The notes beneath the pieces were generated by a model that had not been told where the DNA came from, did no database searches, and was given only the letters and a program-made list of their open reading frames with translations. DNA of 64,000 bases from JBBREP01 sp963716525 (GTDB taxonomy: Bacteria > Actinomycetota > Acidimicrobiia > IMCC26256 > PALSA-610): NCBI GenBank assembly GCA_963716525.1, contig OY970315.1, positions 2,170,001 to 2,234,000 on the forward strand, given 5' to 3'. This document shows positions 16,424 to 25,149 of this stretch, piece after piece. The translations under genes were made by a program, and so were the position numbers. Position 1 is the stretch's first letter; the number at the start of each line of letters is the position of its first letter.

Positions 16424-18754
16424 TCAGAGACCCTTGGGTTTCGTGCCGATGATGCCGTCGCACGCGAGCCGCTCGAGCTCGTCGTCGGTGACGCCGAGGT
16501 CGCTCAGGATCTCGCGGTTGTGCTCGCCCATTGTGGGCGCGTGGCGGTGGATCCACCGGTCGGTGCCCTCCATCCGGAACGGCAATGTGGGGATCGGATG
16601 CGTGCCGATCACGGGGTGGTCGACCCACTCGAACAGGCCGCGTGCCGCGAGCTGCGGCTGGTCGTGCACGAGGCGCGGGTCTCGCGCCCGGCCGGCGGGC
16701 ACGCCTGCGGCGCGCAGCACCCCGAGCGCGCCGTCGAGGTTGCGGTCGCACGCCCAGCGCGCGAGGGCGTCGTCGAGCTCGGCCTGGCGGTGCCTGCGAC
16801 CGAGACCGCTTGCCAGCTCCGGGTCGCCGGCCCAGTCGTCGCGGTCCAGCACGCCGCACAACGCCCGCCACTCGGCGTCGCTGGTGACCGACACCGCGAG
16901 CCATTCCTCGGGCACGGCGGTGGCATAGAGGTTCTGGGGCGCGGCGTGCGGGCTCCGGTTGCCCTCACGCTCCAACCGGGTGCCGTACGCGGTCCATTCG
17001 ATCGACAGCTCGGCCGCCACCGCGAGCGCAGCCTCGAACATTGGTGCCTCCACGAAGCAGCCGGTGCCCGTGCGGTCGCGGTGCGCGAGCGCGGCGAGCG
17101 TCGCGAACGCCGCGTGCATGCCGCCGTTCGGATCGCACGGGCCGCGCTGGATGCGCGGCTGGTCGTCGGGGAAGCCGGTGAGCCAGGCGAGCCCGGTGAG
17201 CTGTTCCATCGTCTGCGCGAACCCGGGCCGGTCGCGCCACGGGCCGGTGAGCCCGAACGCGGGCATGCGCACGAGGACAACCTGAGGGTTGCGCGCGTGC
17301 AGCACGTCCCAGCCGAGATCGAACGAGTCGAGCACGCGCGGCGTGAAGTTCTCGATCACGACGTCGGCGGTGGCCACGAGGCGCAGGAGCAGATCGCGGC
17401 CCTCGGGCCTGGTGAGGTCGAGCGTGAGGCCGCGCTTGTTCGTGTTGGCCTGGAGGAAGAAGGCACTGCGCTCCCACCACGCGGGCTGGCCGAAGAACAT
17501 GCCGCCGGCCATCCGCATGCCGTCGGGCCGGGTCACCGACTCGACGTGGATCACGTCGGCACCGAGGGCCGCGAGCACGGCGGCCGCCGAGGGTCCGGCC
17601 CACCATGCGGTGAGGTCGACGATGCGGATGCCGTCGAGGGGCATCGCACGGTCGTGGCGCGCCGGCGCAGTACCGCCCGTCGCGGTGGCCGGGTGCGCGG
17701 GTCCCGCGCCGAGGGCAGGTGCCGCGGTGCGCGCCGGCGCGGGCTGCCCGTCGATGGTCCAGGGCCGTCGCGGCACGACGAACTCCCCGGTGGGGTCGGG
17801 CGAGAAGATGCCCCGGTCGACCACATGATCGATCGCGAGCAGCGTCGGCGCGTCGCATACCGGTGCGCACGGGATCCGGAACGCTGCGGCCTGCTCCACG
17901 ATCTCCGCGGTCGTGTGCTTCGTGGTCCACGCGTGCACGATCGCGTTCCACTCGTCCCATCGCCGCACGCGGGTTGCCACCGAGGCCAGCTCGGGGTCGT
18001 CGAGCAGGTCGGCTCGCTCGATGAGCACGCAGAAGTCGTCGAACTGCTGGCGTGTGTTGGTGTTGAAGCCCACGTAGCCGTCGAGCGTCGGCTCGATCGA
18101 CGGCGTCTCGATGGTGCGGGCCGGACCCGTGGGCTCGGGCCGCCCGCGCAAGGAGTCGAACAAGTCGGCGAAGTTGCTCCCCGTGATGGCGGCCACATCG
18201 AGCTGCGCGAGGTCGATGAGCCGGCCCCGCCGGCCGCGCAGCGCGGCGGCGACGGCCGTGGCGCCGTAGATGCCCGTGACCCACTCGGTGATCTGGCCAC
18301 CGGCCTGGAACGGCGGCGCGGGTGGGCGGCCGCGGATCGCCAGCGCGCCGCTCTCGGCCTGCACGACGAGCTCGCTCGCCGGCCGGCCCGCGTCAGGACC
18401 GGTGAGCCCCCACGGCGTGACCGCGAGCACGATCAGGTCGGGATGACCGGCTGCGACCTCGGCCGCGTCGAGACGGTCGGTCACCAGCACGTGCGTTCCG
18501 GCGAGCAACGGCTCAGCCGCGGTCGGGTCGGGGGCGACCACCGAACCCATGCCGTGGTGCAGGTAGCGGAACAGCGCACCGTCGTGGCCGGCGGGCACCT
18601 CGCCGTCGCAGCGCCAGCGGCGCAACCGATGGCCGTCCGGCGGTTCCACGAGCGTCACCGCGGCGCCGGCGTCGGCGAGCACCCGGCAGCAGTAGGCCGC
18701 GCCGATGCCCTGTGCCATCGCCACGACGGTGGTGCCCTCGAACGGTTCGGTCAC
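16424..18754 (-). CDS. tandem (two-domain) CaiB/BaiF family III CoA-transferase
   Basis: 776 residues, about twice the length of a single family-III CoA-transferase. Domain 1 (about 1-370) starts VVAMAQGIGAAYCCRVLADAGA. An Ala/Pro/Thr linker follows, and domain 2 (from about 395) starts GIRIVDLTAWWAGPSAAAVLAALGA. In domain 2 the catalytic Asp is in CDPNGGMHAAFA. In domain 1 the equivalent position reads ITEWVTGIYGA, with Glu instead of Asp, so probably only the second half acylates. Family members transfer CoA between carboxylic acids. It lies just upstream of the amidohydrolase on the same strand. Confidence 0.85.
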   Translation of the reverse strand: MTEPFEGTTVVAMAQGIGAAYCCRVLADAGAAVTLVEPPDGHRLRRWRCDGEVPAGHDGALFRYLHHGMGSVVAPDPTAAEPLLAGTHVLVTDRLDAAEVAAGHPDLIVLAVTPWGLTGPDAGRPASELVVQAESGALAIRGRPPAPPFQAGGQITEWVTGIYGATAVAAALRGRRGRLIDLAQLDVAAITGSNFADLFDSLRGRPEPTGPARTIETPSIEPTLDGYVGFNTNTRQQFDDFCVLIERADLLDDPELASVATRVRRWDEWNAIVHAWTTKHTTAEIVEQAAAFRIPCAPVCDAPTLLAIDHVVDRGIFSPDPTGEFVVPRRPWTIDGQPAPARTAAPALGAGPAHPATATGGTAPARHDRAMPLDGIRIVDLTAWWAGPSAAAVLAALGADVIHVESVTRPDGMRMAGGMFFGQPAWWERSAFFLQANTNKRGLTLDLTRPEGRDLLLRLVATADVVIENFTPRVLDSFDLGWDVLHARNPQVVLVRMPAFGLTGPWRDRPGFAQTMEQLTGLAWLTGFPDDQPRIQRGPCDPNGGMHAAFATLAALAHRDRTGTGCFVEAPMFEAALAVAAELSIEWTAYGTRLEREGNRSPHAAPQNLYATAVPEEWLAVSVTSDAEWRALCGVLDRDDWAGDPELASGLGRRHRQAELDDALARWACDRNLDGALGVLRAAGVPAGRARDPRLVHDQPQLAARGLFEWVDHPVIGTHPIPTLPFRMEGTDRWIHRHAPTMGEHNREILSDLGVTDDELERLACDGIIGTKPKGL

Positions 18755-18792
18755 GCTCGCCGAGCCTAGGAGTGCGCCCTACGGCCCCACTG

Positions 18793-20194
18793 TCACAGCG
18801 ATGCTGCCGCCGGTGCATAGGTCCAGTCGGGTTGCTTCCGGGACTGCCTGTCGTCATAGGTCGCCACACCATCACTGATGTCGATGAGCTTCGGGACGGG
18901 CAGCGGCTCGAGCGGTTCGGAGCCTTCGAGCTCGGACGTGAAGTCTTCAGGGAAGCGGCGGAGGAGGGAGCTGATCACCCGCTGCTCCTCGGCGCCGAGG
19001 TAGCAGCGGTTCTGGTTGGTGACGTCGGTGAGGCGCTGGCCGATGATCTCGACATCGAGCGTCGAGCCTCGCGCCTCGGCGAGCGCGTCGAGGTGGCGTG
19101 TGATCTCGCCGCAGCCGAACTTGCAGGCGCGGCACTGCCCGCACGATTCCACGTACAGGAACCGCGACACCATCCTCGCCACCGCCGCCATGTTGCGCGT
19201 GTCGTCGTACACGATGAAGCCCGCGGATCCGAGTCCGCCGCCGGCGGCTTCCAGTCCTTCGTAGCTGACCGGCGCGTCGAGATCGGCTTCGGTGAGCACA
19301 GGGTTGGACACACCTGCGAGCACCGCTTTGACCCCGCGGCCTTCGGCCATGCCGCCGCCGATGCGGTCGATCACGGCGCGCAACGGAGTGCCCGGCTCCA
19401 CCTCCCCGTAACCAGCGTGCTCGACGTCACCGACGACGGTGCAGATCAGCGGGCCGGACGTCTGCTCGGTCCCGATACCGCGGTACCAATCAACCCCGCG
19501 TGTGACGATCAGCGGCACGTTCGCGAGCGACTCGACGTTCGTCACCAGCGTCGGGTTCGAACCCGTACGAGCCGCGTCGACGTCGCTGGGTCCGACGCCT
19601 GCCGACCACCCTTCCTGCGGCGTCGTCGCGAACAGGCCGTGCACGTAGGGCGGCAGCCAGCGTGGCGTCGGGTCGTTGCCCTCGATGACCTCGAGCATCG
19701 CCTTCTCCTCGCCGAAGAGATACTCCTCCGGTCCGCCGACGAGTGTCACGGGCGCGTCACCCAGCAGGCTCGCCGCAGCCATCTCCTGCAGCGCCCGTTC
19801 CAGTGCCTCGATCTCGGCCGAGAACGACGCCTTGACGCACACGAACGCCTCTCGCGCCGACGGCTGTCGCGGCGATCGACAACCCTTCGAGCACCTGGTA
19901 CGGGTTCGCGCGCAGGAGCGGCCGGTCCTTGAACGTCCCCGGCTCGCCCTCGGCGCCGTTGGCGACGACGTAGCGGTCACCGAGCGACGGACCGCCGGCC
20001 GCGACCGACCTCCATTTGCGGCCCGACGGGAAGCCCGCCCCGCCCCGTCCGCGCAGACCCGCACGGTCGAGCGCGTCGAACACCCACTCCGCGCCGCGCG
20101 CACGCGCCGCGACCAGTGCACGGCCGCCGCCGCTCGCGAGGTATTCGTCGAGTGAGCGGAACGGGTTCGCGGGCAGCAGGAGGTTCGGTTCCAT
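18793..20194 (-). CDS. orphan NuoF-like NADH:acceptor flavoprotein, frameshifted
   Basis: A complex-I 51-kDa-like protein of about 467 residues if repaired. The N-terminal FMN/NADH block GRGGAGFPSGRKWRSVA and VVANGAEGEPGTFKDRPL starts at ATG 20194. The frame changes near 19853-19862 (one base missing in a GC run) and continues AREAFVCVKASF to the end. An SLBB-type segment is followed by the iron-sulfur site ESCGQCRACKFGCGEI with a distal Cys in NQNRCYLG. No NuoE or NuoG homologue adjoins. It may feed electrons from NADH to a ferredoxin or dedicated partner elsewhere. The final about 30 residues are unlike NuoF. Confidence 0.8.
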
Positions 20195-20271
20195 GTGTGA
20201 GTGCTATCCCGCCGCCGACTGGCAACCCGCGCGTGGGCACACCACGTTGTTGTGTCCTGCCCGTGTGCCGG

Positions 20272-20469
20272 TCACCGCCGAGCGGGCACGGCCGCACGAT
20301 CCGCGACCCGGCGGGCGGCGCGCTCGAGCCTGGCGGCCTTCCTCGGCCGTCCAGCGTCGTGTCCACTCGCCCCACGGCCCGTCTTCGCTGTCGATTCGTC
20401 GAGATCGCGACTGTGCAATCGGGCTTCGTGACGATTGCCCGTTCGCACCGAGCGCAGCTTGCTCGCCAT
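20272..20469 (-). CDS. small basic protein, translationally coupled
   Basis: A 65-residue ORF from ATG 20469, in a TGATG overlap with the stop of the preceding gene and six bases after an AGGAG, which is the best evidence that it is real. Composition is strongly basic (Arg/Lys/His about 35%), with GRPRKAARLERAARRVADRAA at the C-terminus, an AT-hook-like GRPRK followed by an amphipathic helix. Possible nucleic-acid binding is inference; no family recognised. Confidence 0.5.
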   Translation of the reverse strand: MASKLRSVRTGNRHEARLHSRDLDESTAKTGRGASGHDAGRPRKAARLERAARRVADRAAVPARR

Positions 20470-20822
20470 CACAGCTCCTCGCCGGTGGCGTCACCCGACG
20501 GGCCGCAGGCAGTTGACCTTCTGTCGGTTGGTGGGTCGCTCGTGAGCATCAGCACGAAAGCATCGAGCTCCTCGATCGTGGTCGCGCGTCGGTGTTCGTG
20601 CTGCAGCACGGCGCCGTCACGAAACCGGTGTGCGTCGAAATCGCAGCACCCATCGGCATTACGCGTGACGTGCGCGTCGCCGGTTCGTGACAGGAAGCTG
20701 ACCCACGTCGGACCAGCATGGCGACCGACTCGCATCGTCGTGCCGAACCAGACCGCGACACCCTGAGTAGAGAGCCGCGTCCTGTTCTGCTCGACCCACC
20801 GTTCGAGGTCACGGGGTGACAT
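20469..20822 (-). CDS. conserved hypothetical protein
   Basis: 117 residues starting MSPRDLERWVEQNRTRLSTQG, followed by VAVWFGTTMRVGRHAGPTWVSFLSRTG, a short alpha plus beta domain, and ending TTIEELDAFVLMLTS. There is no signal peptide or metal motif. It sits in a leftward run of short genes below two GAF-ANTAR regulators. Function unknown. Confidence 0.6.
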   Translation of the reverse strand: MSPRDLERWVEQNRTRLSTQGVAVWFGTTMRVGRHAGPTWVSFLSRTGDAHVTRNADGCCDFDAHRFRDGAVLQHEHRRATTIEELDAFVLMLTSDPPTDRRSTACGPSGDATGEEL

Positions 20823-20976
20823 CGCAGGTTGCTCCTCGCGCGTTCGACGGCGGCGGCGCGTTCGACGTCCGCCGCGCTACCGAGGTCTGGAGCAGCACAC
20901 CGCAGCGTACCGGCACGGGTGGCACGCTGCTCCGCAGGTCGGCGCGGCGAATGTCGAAGCCGCGCCAGACCGTCGG

Positions 20977-21186
20977 TCAGCCGTCTCGCCGTTCGACCTC
21001 GAACCTCGTCGGCCAGCGAACTTCGGTGGGTTCGTCGTCGAGACGGAAGCCGGCGGCGTTGTGGCGGTGGTGCCGGCTGACAAAGGCGACAGTACCGCCG
21101 CACCCGCCGGAGCGGGCACCTTTACGGTGCTCGTGAACGACCACCCGATCACCGACCAGCAAGCCGTTCCAATCGAACTCGTTCAT
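20977..21186 (-). CDS. conserved small hypothetical protein
   Basis: 69 residues from ATG 21186, preceded by GAGAAGG. The sequence MNEFDWNGLLVGDRVVVHEH, then GGTVAFVSRHHRHNAAGFRL and a VRWPTRFEVER ending, reads as a compact beta-barrel (SH3/Tudor-like) domain. A longer frame to 21411 exists but its extra residues are Arg/Ser-rich and non-protein-like. Function unknown. Confidence 0.6.
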   Translation of the reverse strand: MNEFDWNGLLVGDRVVVHEHRKGARSGGCGGTVAFVSRHHRHNAAGFRLDDEPTEVRWPTRFEVERRDG

Positions 21187-21244
21187 CGCTGCCTTCTCGT
21201 TCCGCGACCGTCTGATCTTCGTGAGTCGAAGCGTGTGACTGCAG

Positions 21245-21646
21245 TCATGTCTCGCTCTCTCGCCAGAGTGGTCGCGTGAACCCGGCCACCCCGTAGGCGT
21301 CAGCGCGCCTGCTCGCGGTCGCGTGACTGCGCGCACCCGCGCGCCCGCCGATCGGCGTGACCGCTCCGCACTGCTCCCCGTCCGCTCGCGCCTCTCGGTG
21401 CAGGACGGCATTCGCGAGCGCGGCGGTACGAAGCTCGCCCAGCGCGGTATCGAGGTGCGCGATCACGGCGCTGAGTCGTTGATGGACCTCGTCGCCGACG
21501 GTCTGGCCGCGCAAGACACTCGCGAGCGTCAGGCCCGAACTGAACAGGCGATTCATGACCGAGTCGAACAGTGCGGAAGTGCCGTCGCTCGGGATCGCGC
21601 CCACGACGAGCGGTGCACGACCCGCAGCATCACCAGATCGAGTCAC
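21245..21646 (-). CDS. HisKA_3-like helical protein lacking the phospho-acceptor His
   Basis: 133 residues. The segment ALFDSVMNRLFSSGLTL, then VHQRLSAVIAHLDTALGELRTA, has the two-helix pattern of HisKA_3 dimerisation domains (normally HDxVxxRLFxxGL...ELDxxIxxIR). Here the phospho-acceptor His is replaced by Phe, and no ATPase domain follows. The last 40 residues are low-complexity. Next to two GAF-ANTAR proteins it may be a dimerisation partner or a degenerate kinase remnant. Confidence 0.5.
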   Translation of the reverse strand: MTRSGDAAGRAPLVVGAIPSDGTSALFDSVMNRLFSSGLTLASVLRGQTVGDEVHQRLSAVIAHLDTALGELRTAALANAVLHREARADGEQCGAVTPIGGRAGARSHATASRRADAYGVAGFTRPLWRESET

Positions 21647-21931
21647 CCGCGGCCTTCCCGTGCGTGAGGCTCGGCGGCCGATGCCGCCGGGCTCGCTCGG
21701 TCGCCGGGGTCCGGGGTCTCCGAATGGCTGTGCGGGCTTTCACGAAGCCTGCAGACACCGAACCGTACCGGGTGCCGGGTGCGTTGCCAAACCGACTGCG
21801 CGCACCTCGAGCCTCGCGGTAGCGAGGGGTTCGGACTTCGCGGGGTCACCGGCTCCGAAGCTGCGCTCCGGACTGGGCACACCGAACACATCGTCGAATC
21901 GGCTCGATCCTCCGGGCGGCAACCCGGAGGG
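21647..21931. other. non-coding gap, 285 bases
   Basis: This lies between the end of the first GAF-ANTAR gene and the start of the HisKA_3-like gene, both leftward. Open frames here are short and Arg/Ser-rich. No terminator with a T-run and no clear promoter was found. Confidence 0.4.
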
Positions 21932-22666
21932 TCAGGTCGAAGGCGGCTTCCCGATCCATGCTCGAGAGTCGAGCGTGCCGTCGATGGCGGCCTGCGCGAC
22001 GTCGGTGAGCCGGAGGTTGTGGCTGCGCGCGTAGTGCCGCAACCGCGAGAACGCCTCGGGCATGTCGATACCGGCTCGTTCGAAGACGACGCCCTTGGCC
22101 TGCTCGATGACGATCCGGCTGTTCAACGCGTGGCTGAGCTGTTCGTTCACGCGTTGGGTCTCGGTGGTGGCTTGCTGTTGCAGGACACTGATGGTTGCCA
22201 GGTCCGCGAACGCGTGTGCCACGACGACGTCGGCCTCGTCCATCGGGCTTTCCTCGGCGCGGACCAGGTTCAAAGCGCCGATGGTCGTGTCGCGTAGCCG
22301 CAACGGCAGTGCGAATGCCGAGTGAAAGCCTGCCTCGGTGGCGACGGTCGCGAAGTGCGGCCACCGACCGGTCCCCGCGCGGAAGTTCTCGTGGGTGACC
22401 CTCTCGCCGGTCCGAAAGGCATCCAGGCACGGGCCTTCCTTCGCTTGCAGCTCGAACAGCTCGAGCACCCGCATCGCCTCGGACGACGATGCCACCAGGC
22501 GGAGATCGCCACCCGACGACACGAGCATCACGCCCGCGGCGGACGCACTCAGCACGTTCACGCACCGGTCGGCGAGGCCGGTCAAGAGATCGACGACGTC
22601 GTACTTGGCCACGAGCGTGTCGGCCAGATCGACAAGCGACCGCACCACGTCTCCTTCTCGGGTCAT
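21932..22666 (-). CDS. GAF-ANTAR regulator (RNA-binding antiterminator)
   Basis: 244 residues from ATG 22666. An N-terminal GAF domain (about 20-165; LVSSGGDLRLVASSSEAMRVLELFELQ, GALNLVRAEE) is followed by a three-helix ANTAR domain (about 180-235: ALNSRIVIEQAKGVVFERAG, LRLTDVAQAAIDG). ANTAR proteins bind tandem hairpins in nascent RNA and prevent termination; the GAF part should sense a small ligand or redox state. A longer frame to 22762 exists, but ATG 22666 has an upstream GAGGGTG. It is followed by small hypothetical genes. Confidence 0.88.
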   Translation of the reverse strand: MTREGDVVRSLVDLADTLVAKYDVVDLLTGLADRCVNVLSASAAGVMLVSSGGDLRLVASSSEAMRVLELFELQAKEGPCLDAFRTGERVTHENFRAGTGRWPHFATVATEAGFHSAFALPLRLRDTTIGALNLVRAEESPMDEADVVVAHAFADLATISVLQQQATTETQRVNEQLSHALNSRIVIEQAKGVVFERAGIDMPEAFSRLRHYARSHNLRLTDVAQAAIDGTLDSRAWIGKPPST

Positions 22667-22721
22667 TGCACCCTCTTCTTCGATACGCCCTATCGGGGCG
22701 CCGGATGGCGATGGAACCTCA

Positions 22722-23411
22722 TCAGAATCGGAGCCTGCGCGCCACGACATCTTCGGCGACATCGCGCACGAGGCGATCGTTGCTGAACGCGTGCGCCCGG
22801 AGCCGGATCAGCGCCTCGGCGATGCTGACGCCGAGCTGCACCGACACGATCCCGGCCGCGTTGTGCACCACGAAGTGGAAATCGGCGTCACGTTCCAGCT
22901 CCTCGGCAACTGAATCCGCGGGCGCGTTCGCTTGCACGTCGAGCACCCAGTTCGCGATCACGTCGGCCATGACCATCGCATCGGCGTGCTGGTCGTCGCT
23001 GAGCGCCCCGGGCGCGTCCCGGTAGAGGTCGAGCGCCCCCAGGCGAACGGTGCCCACCTGCAACGGGAACGCGAACACGGCACCAACTCCGGCACCCACC
23101 GCTTGCGGCGTGAACGCGAACCAACGAGGAATGCTCGGATGCACCAGATCGGGTTCGATCACGACCCGACTCTCGTGGTGCGCGTCGACACACGGACCTT
23201 CGCCCAACGTGTACTGCAACTGCTCGATGAGATTGCTCACTTCGTCCGTCGTGCACAACGAACCACTGGGCACGTCGCCCGACATGAGCATGACGCCAGC
23301 ACCAGACACCCCGATCACCTCGCGGGTCGCCTCACACAGCTGCACCGACGAGGCACCGCCATCTTGGGCCGACAGCTCAGCCAGGATCCGCGACAGCCGG
23401 TCGCCCGGCAC
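22722..23411 (-). CDS. GAF-ANTAR regulator, second copy
   Basis: 229 residues from GTG 23411. The GAF domain includes GAGVMLMSGDVPSGSL, YTLGEGPCVDAHHES and GALDLYRDAPGALS. The C-terminal ANTAR region (HNAAGIVSVQLGVSIAEALIRLRAHAF, DVAEDVVARRLRF) is the shorter variant typical of actinobacteria. It lies 55 bases upstream of the other GAF-ANTAR gene on the same strand. Its start directly abuts the stop of a 19-residue upstream ORF (TGAGTG), so translation may be coupled. Confidence 0.85.
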   Translation of the reverse strand: MPGDRLSRILAELSAQDGGASSVQLCEATREVIGVSGAGVMLMSGDVPSGSLCTTDEVSNLIEQLQYTLGEGPCVDAHHESRVVIEPDLVHPSIPRWFAFTPQAVGAGVGAVFAFPLQVGTVRLGALDLYRDAPGALSDDQHADAMVMADVIANWVLDVQANAPADSVAEELERDADFHFVVHNAAGIVSVQLGVSIAEALIRLRAHAFSNDRLVRDVAEDVVARRLRF

Positions 23412-23471
23412 TCAGCGGGCTTTCCGACCGACTCGACGATGGTGGTACCCGCGGGCGCGTCGATCCTGCAT
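23412..23471 (-). CDS. possible Arg/His-rich leader peptide (uORF)
   Basis: ATG 23471 follows a near-perfect GAGGAGG site and encodes 19 residues (MQDRRARGYHHRRVGRKAR), then TGA exactly in front of the GTG of the GAF-ANTAR gene and in the same frame. Seven of 19 residues are Arg. It could couple or attenuate translation. Alternatively, this ATG is the true start and the TGA is an error or genuine nonsense codon. Confidence 0.35.
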   Translation of the reverse strand: MQDRRARGYHHRRVGRKAR

Positions 23472-23675
23472 CGACCGCCTCCTCGCTTCGAAGCACAGGA
23501 ATCAGCGGGACCAGTCGAACTCGCATCCGAGACAGCGACCGCCGTGCCCGACGAGTGTACCCACGCTGTCCGCCGGGCGACGACGGCGTGGGCAGTTCAG
23601 GTCGACGGCGGGGTGGTTGCGGGGAGTCCCGCAGCGTGGGTGCGCCGTACATCGACACCGCGGAGCCGGTGGTGG

Positions 23676-25133
23676 TCACGACGCGCGCGGCCCCAACTCG
23701 AACGCGTCGTCGTCGAGCGTGGCGGTGCGCCGCTGGTACTCGATCATCGAGAACGGCCACTGCGTGACGATGCGCCCGCTCGGCGAGCGGTAGTAGCCGT
23801 TGCATGCGGCCTGCCACACGCGCACGCCCGCGATCGCCGACTGCACCTCGTCGTTGTAGGCCTCCATCGCCTCGGGCCGCACGTCGACCCACGCCACGCC
23901 GCCGGACGCGAGCCGGCGCAGGTGTCCGAGTACGTGGTCGACCTGGGCCTCGATCATCGTGAGGATCGACCCGTTGTTCGTGTTCGGTCCGTAGAGCATG
24001 AACAGGTTGGGGAACCCCGCCGTGGTGATGCCGAGGTACGCGAGCGGGCCGTCGTTCCACGCCTCGTCGATGCGCCGGCCGTCGCGCCCGATCACGTCGA
24101 TCGCCGACAGGTACCTCGTGGTGGCGAACCCGGTGGCGACGATCAGCGTGTCGACGGTGCGCTCGACGCCGTCGGCCGTGACGACGCCGGAGGGGGTGAC
24201 GCGAGCGATCGGATCGGTGACGAGCTCCAAGTTGGGTTCGTTGAACGCGGGGTAGTACCGGTTCGAGAACAGCGGACGCTTGCACCCGTACGGATGGGTC
24301 GGCGTCAGCTTGCGCCGCACCGCGGGATCGCGTACCGCCGAGATCGCCGCGAGCACGTTGGCCTCGCTCTCGGCGAGCACCTGCGGGTCGGCGAACGTCA
24401 TGCCCTTGTTCGTGCGGTCCTCGACGAGCTTCCGGAACGCGAGCACCTTGCGCGGATCGGCGCGGAAGTGATCGAGCTGTTCTTCGGTATAGGGGTTGTC
24501 GACCTTGGGCGCCACCCAGTTCGCGGTGCGCTGGAAGAGATGCACCTGGCCGGCCGCCTTCACGACCTCGGGCACGAACTGCACGGCGCTCGCGGCGCTG
24601 CCGATCACGGCGACGCGCTCGCCCGCGAGGTAGTGCGACCAGTCCCACTGCGCCGAATGCCACGTCGCGCCGGCGAACGAGCGGAGCCCTTCGATGTCGG
24701 GCCAGCACAGATCGTTGAACATGCCGATCGCGCTGACCACCGCGTCGGCGGCGAGCGTCGTGCCCGATTCCATCGTCAGCGTCCAGCGCGCCGTCGCGCC
24801 GTCCCAGCGTGCCGACACCACACCGTCGCCGAAGCGGCAGTGCGGCCGCACGCCGAACTTGTCGGCGATCCCGCGCATGTACTCCAGGATCTCGGGCTGC
24901 GTGCCGTAGGGCTTCGACCAATCGGTCTTGCAGTCGAACGTGAACGAGTACAGCGCCGACGGCACGTCGCACTCGCATCCTGGGTAGGTGTTGCGCAACC
25001 AAGTGCCGCCGACGTCGTGGGCCCGTTCGAGCACCACGAAGTCGTCGAAGCCCGCGTCGAGCAGGCGCTTGCCGGTGCAGAGCCCACCGGGCCCGGCGCC
25101 GATCACCGCGATCTGCAACGGTCGCCCGCCCAT
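23676..25133 (-). CDS. FAD-dependent Baeyer-Villiger-type monooxygenase
   Basis: 485 residues: an FAD Rossmann motif IAVIGAGPGGLCTG at the N-terminus, the Baeyer-Villiger fingerprint FxGxxxHxxxW seen as FAGATWHSAQW, and a second nucleotide motif VAVIGSAASAVQFVP. GTWLRNTYPGCECD and ATGF further support the class. These enzymes insert oxygen next to ketones or hydroxylate substrates using NADPH and O2. The next gene upstream is a zinc alcohol dehydrogenase 16 bases away, a logical partner oxidising an alcohol to the ketone substrate. Confidence 0.9.
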   Translation of the reverse strand: MGGRPLQIAVIGAGPGGLCTGKRLLDAGFDDFVVLERAHDVGGTWLRNTYPGCECDVPSALYSFTFDCKTDWSKPYGTQPEILEYMRGIADKFGVRPHCRFGDGVVSARWDGATARWTLTMESGTTLAADAVVSAIGMFNDLCWPDIEGLRSFAGATWHSAQWDWSHYLAGERVAVIGSAASAVQFVPEVVKAAGQVHLFQRTANWVAPKVDNPYTEEQLDHFRADPRKVLAFRKLVEDRTNKGMTFADPQVLAESEANVLAAISAVRDPAVRRKLTPTHPYGCKRPLFSNRYYPAFNEPNLELVTDPIARVTPSGVVTADGVERTVDTLIVATGFATTRYLSAIDVIGRDGRRIDEAWNDGPLAYLGITTAGFPNLFMLYGPNTNNGSILTMIEAQVDHVLGHLRRLASGGVAWVDVRPEAMEAYNDEVQSAIAGVRVWQAACNGYYRSPSGRIVTQWPFSMIEYQRRTATLDDDAFELGPRAS

Positions 25134-25149
25134 GCGCGCCTCGTGCCGC

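Noticed and set aside
16235..18769. Plus-strand ORF of 844 residues
   Set aside because: Antisense to the fused CoA-transferase; typical high-GC shadow.
19548..19563. tRNA T-loop-like GGGTTCGAACCC
   Set aside because: Lies inside the NuoF-like coding sequence and no acceptor or anticodon stem is found around it.
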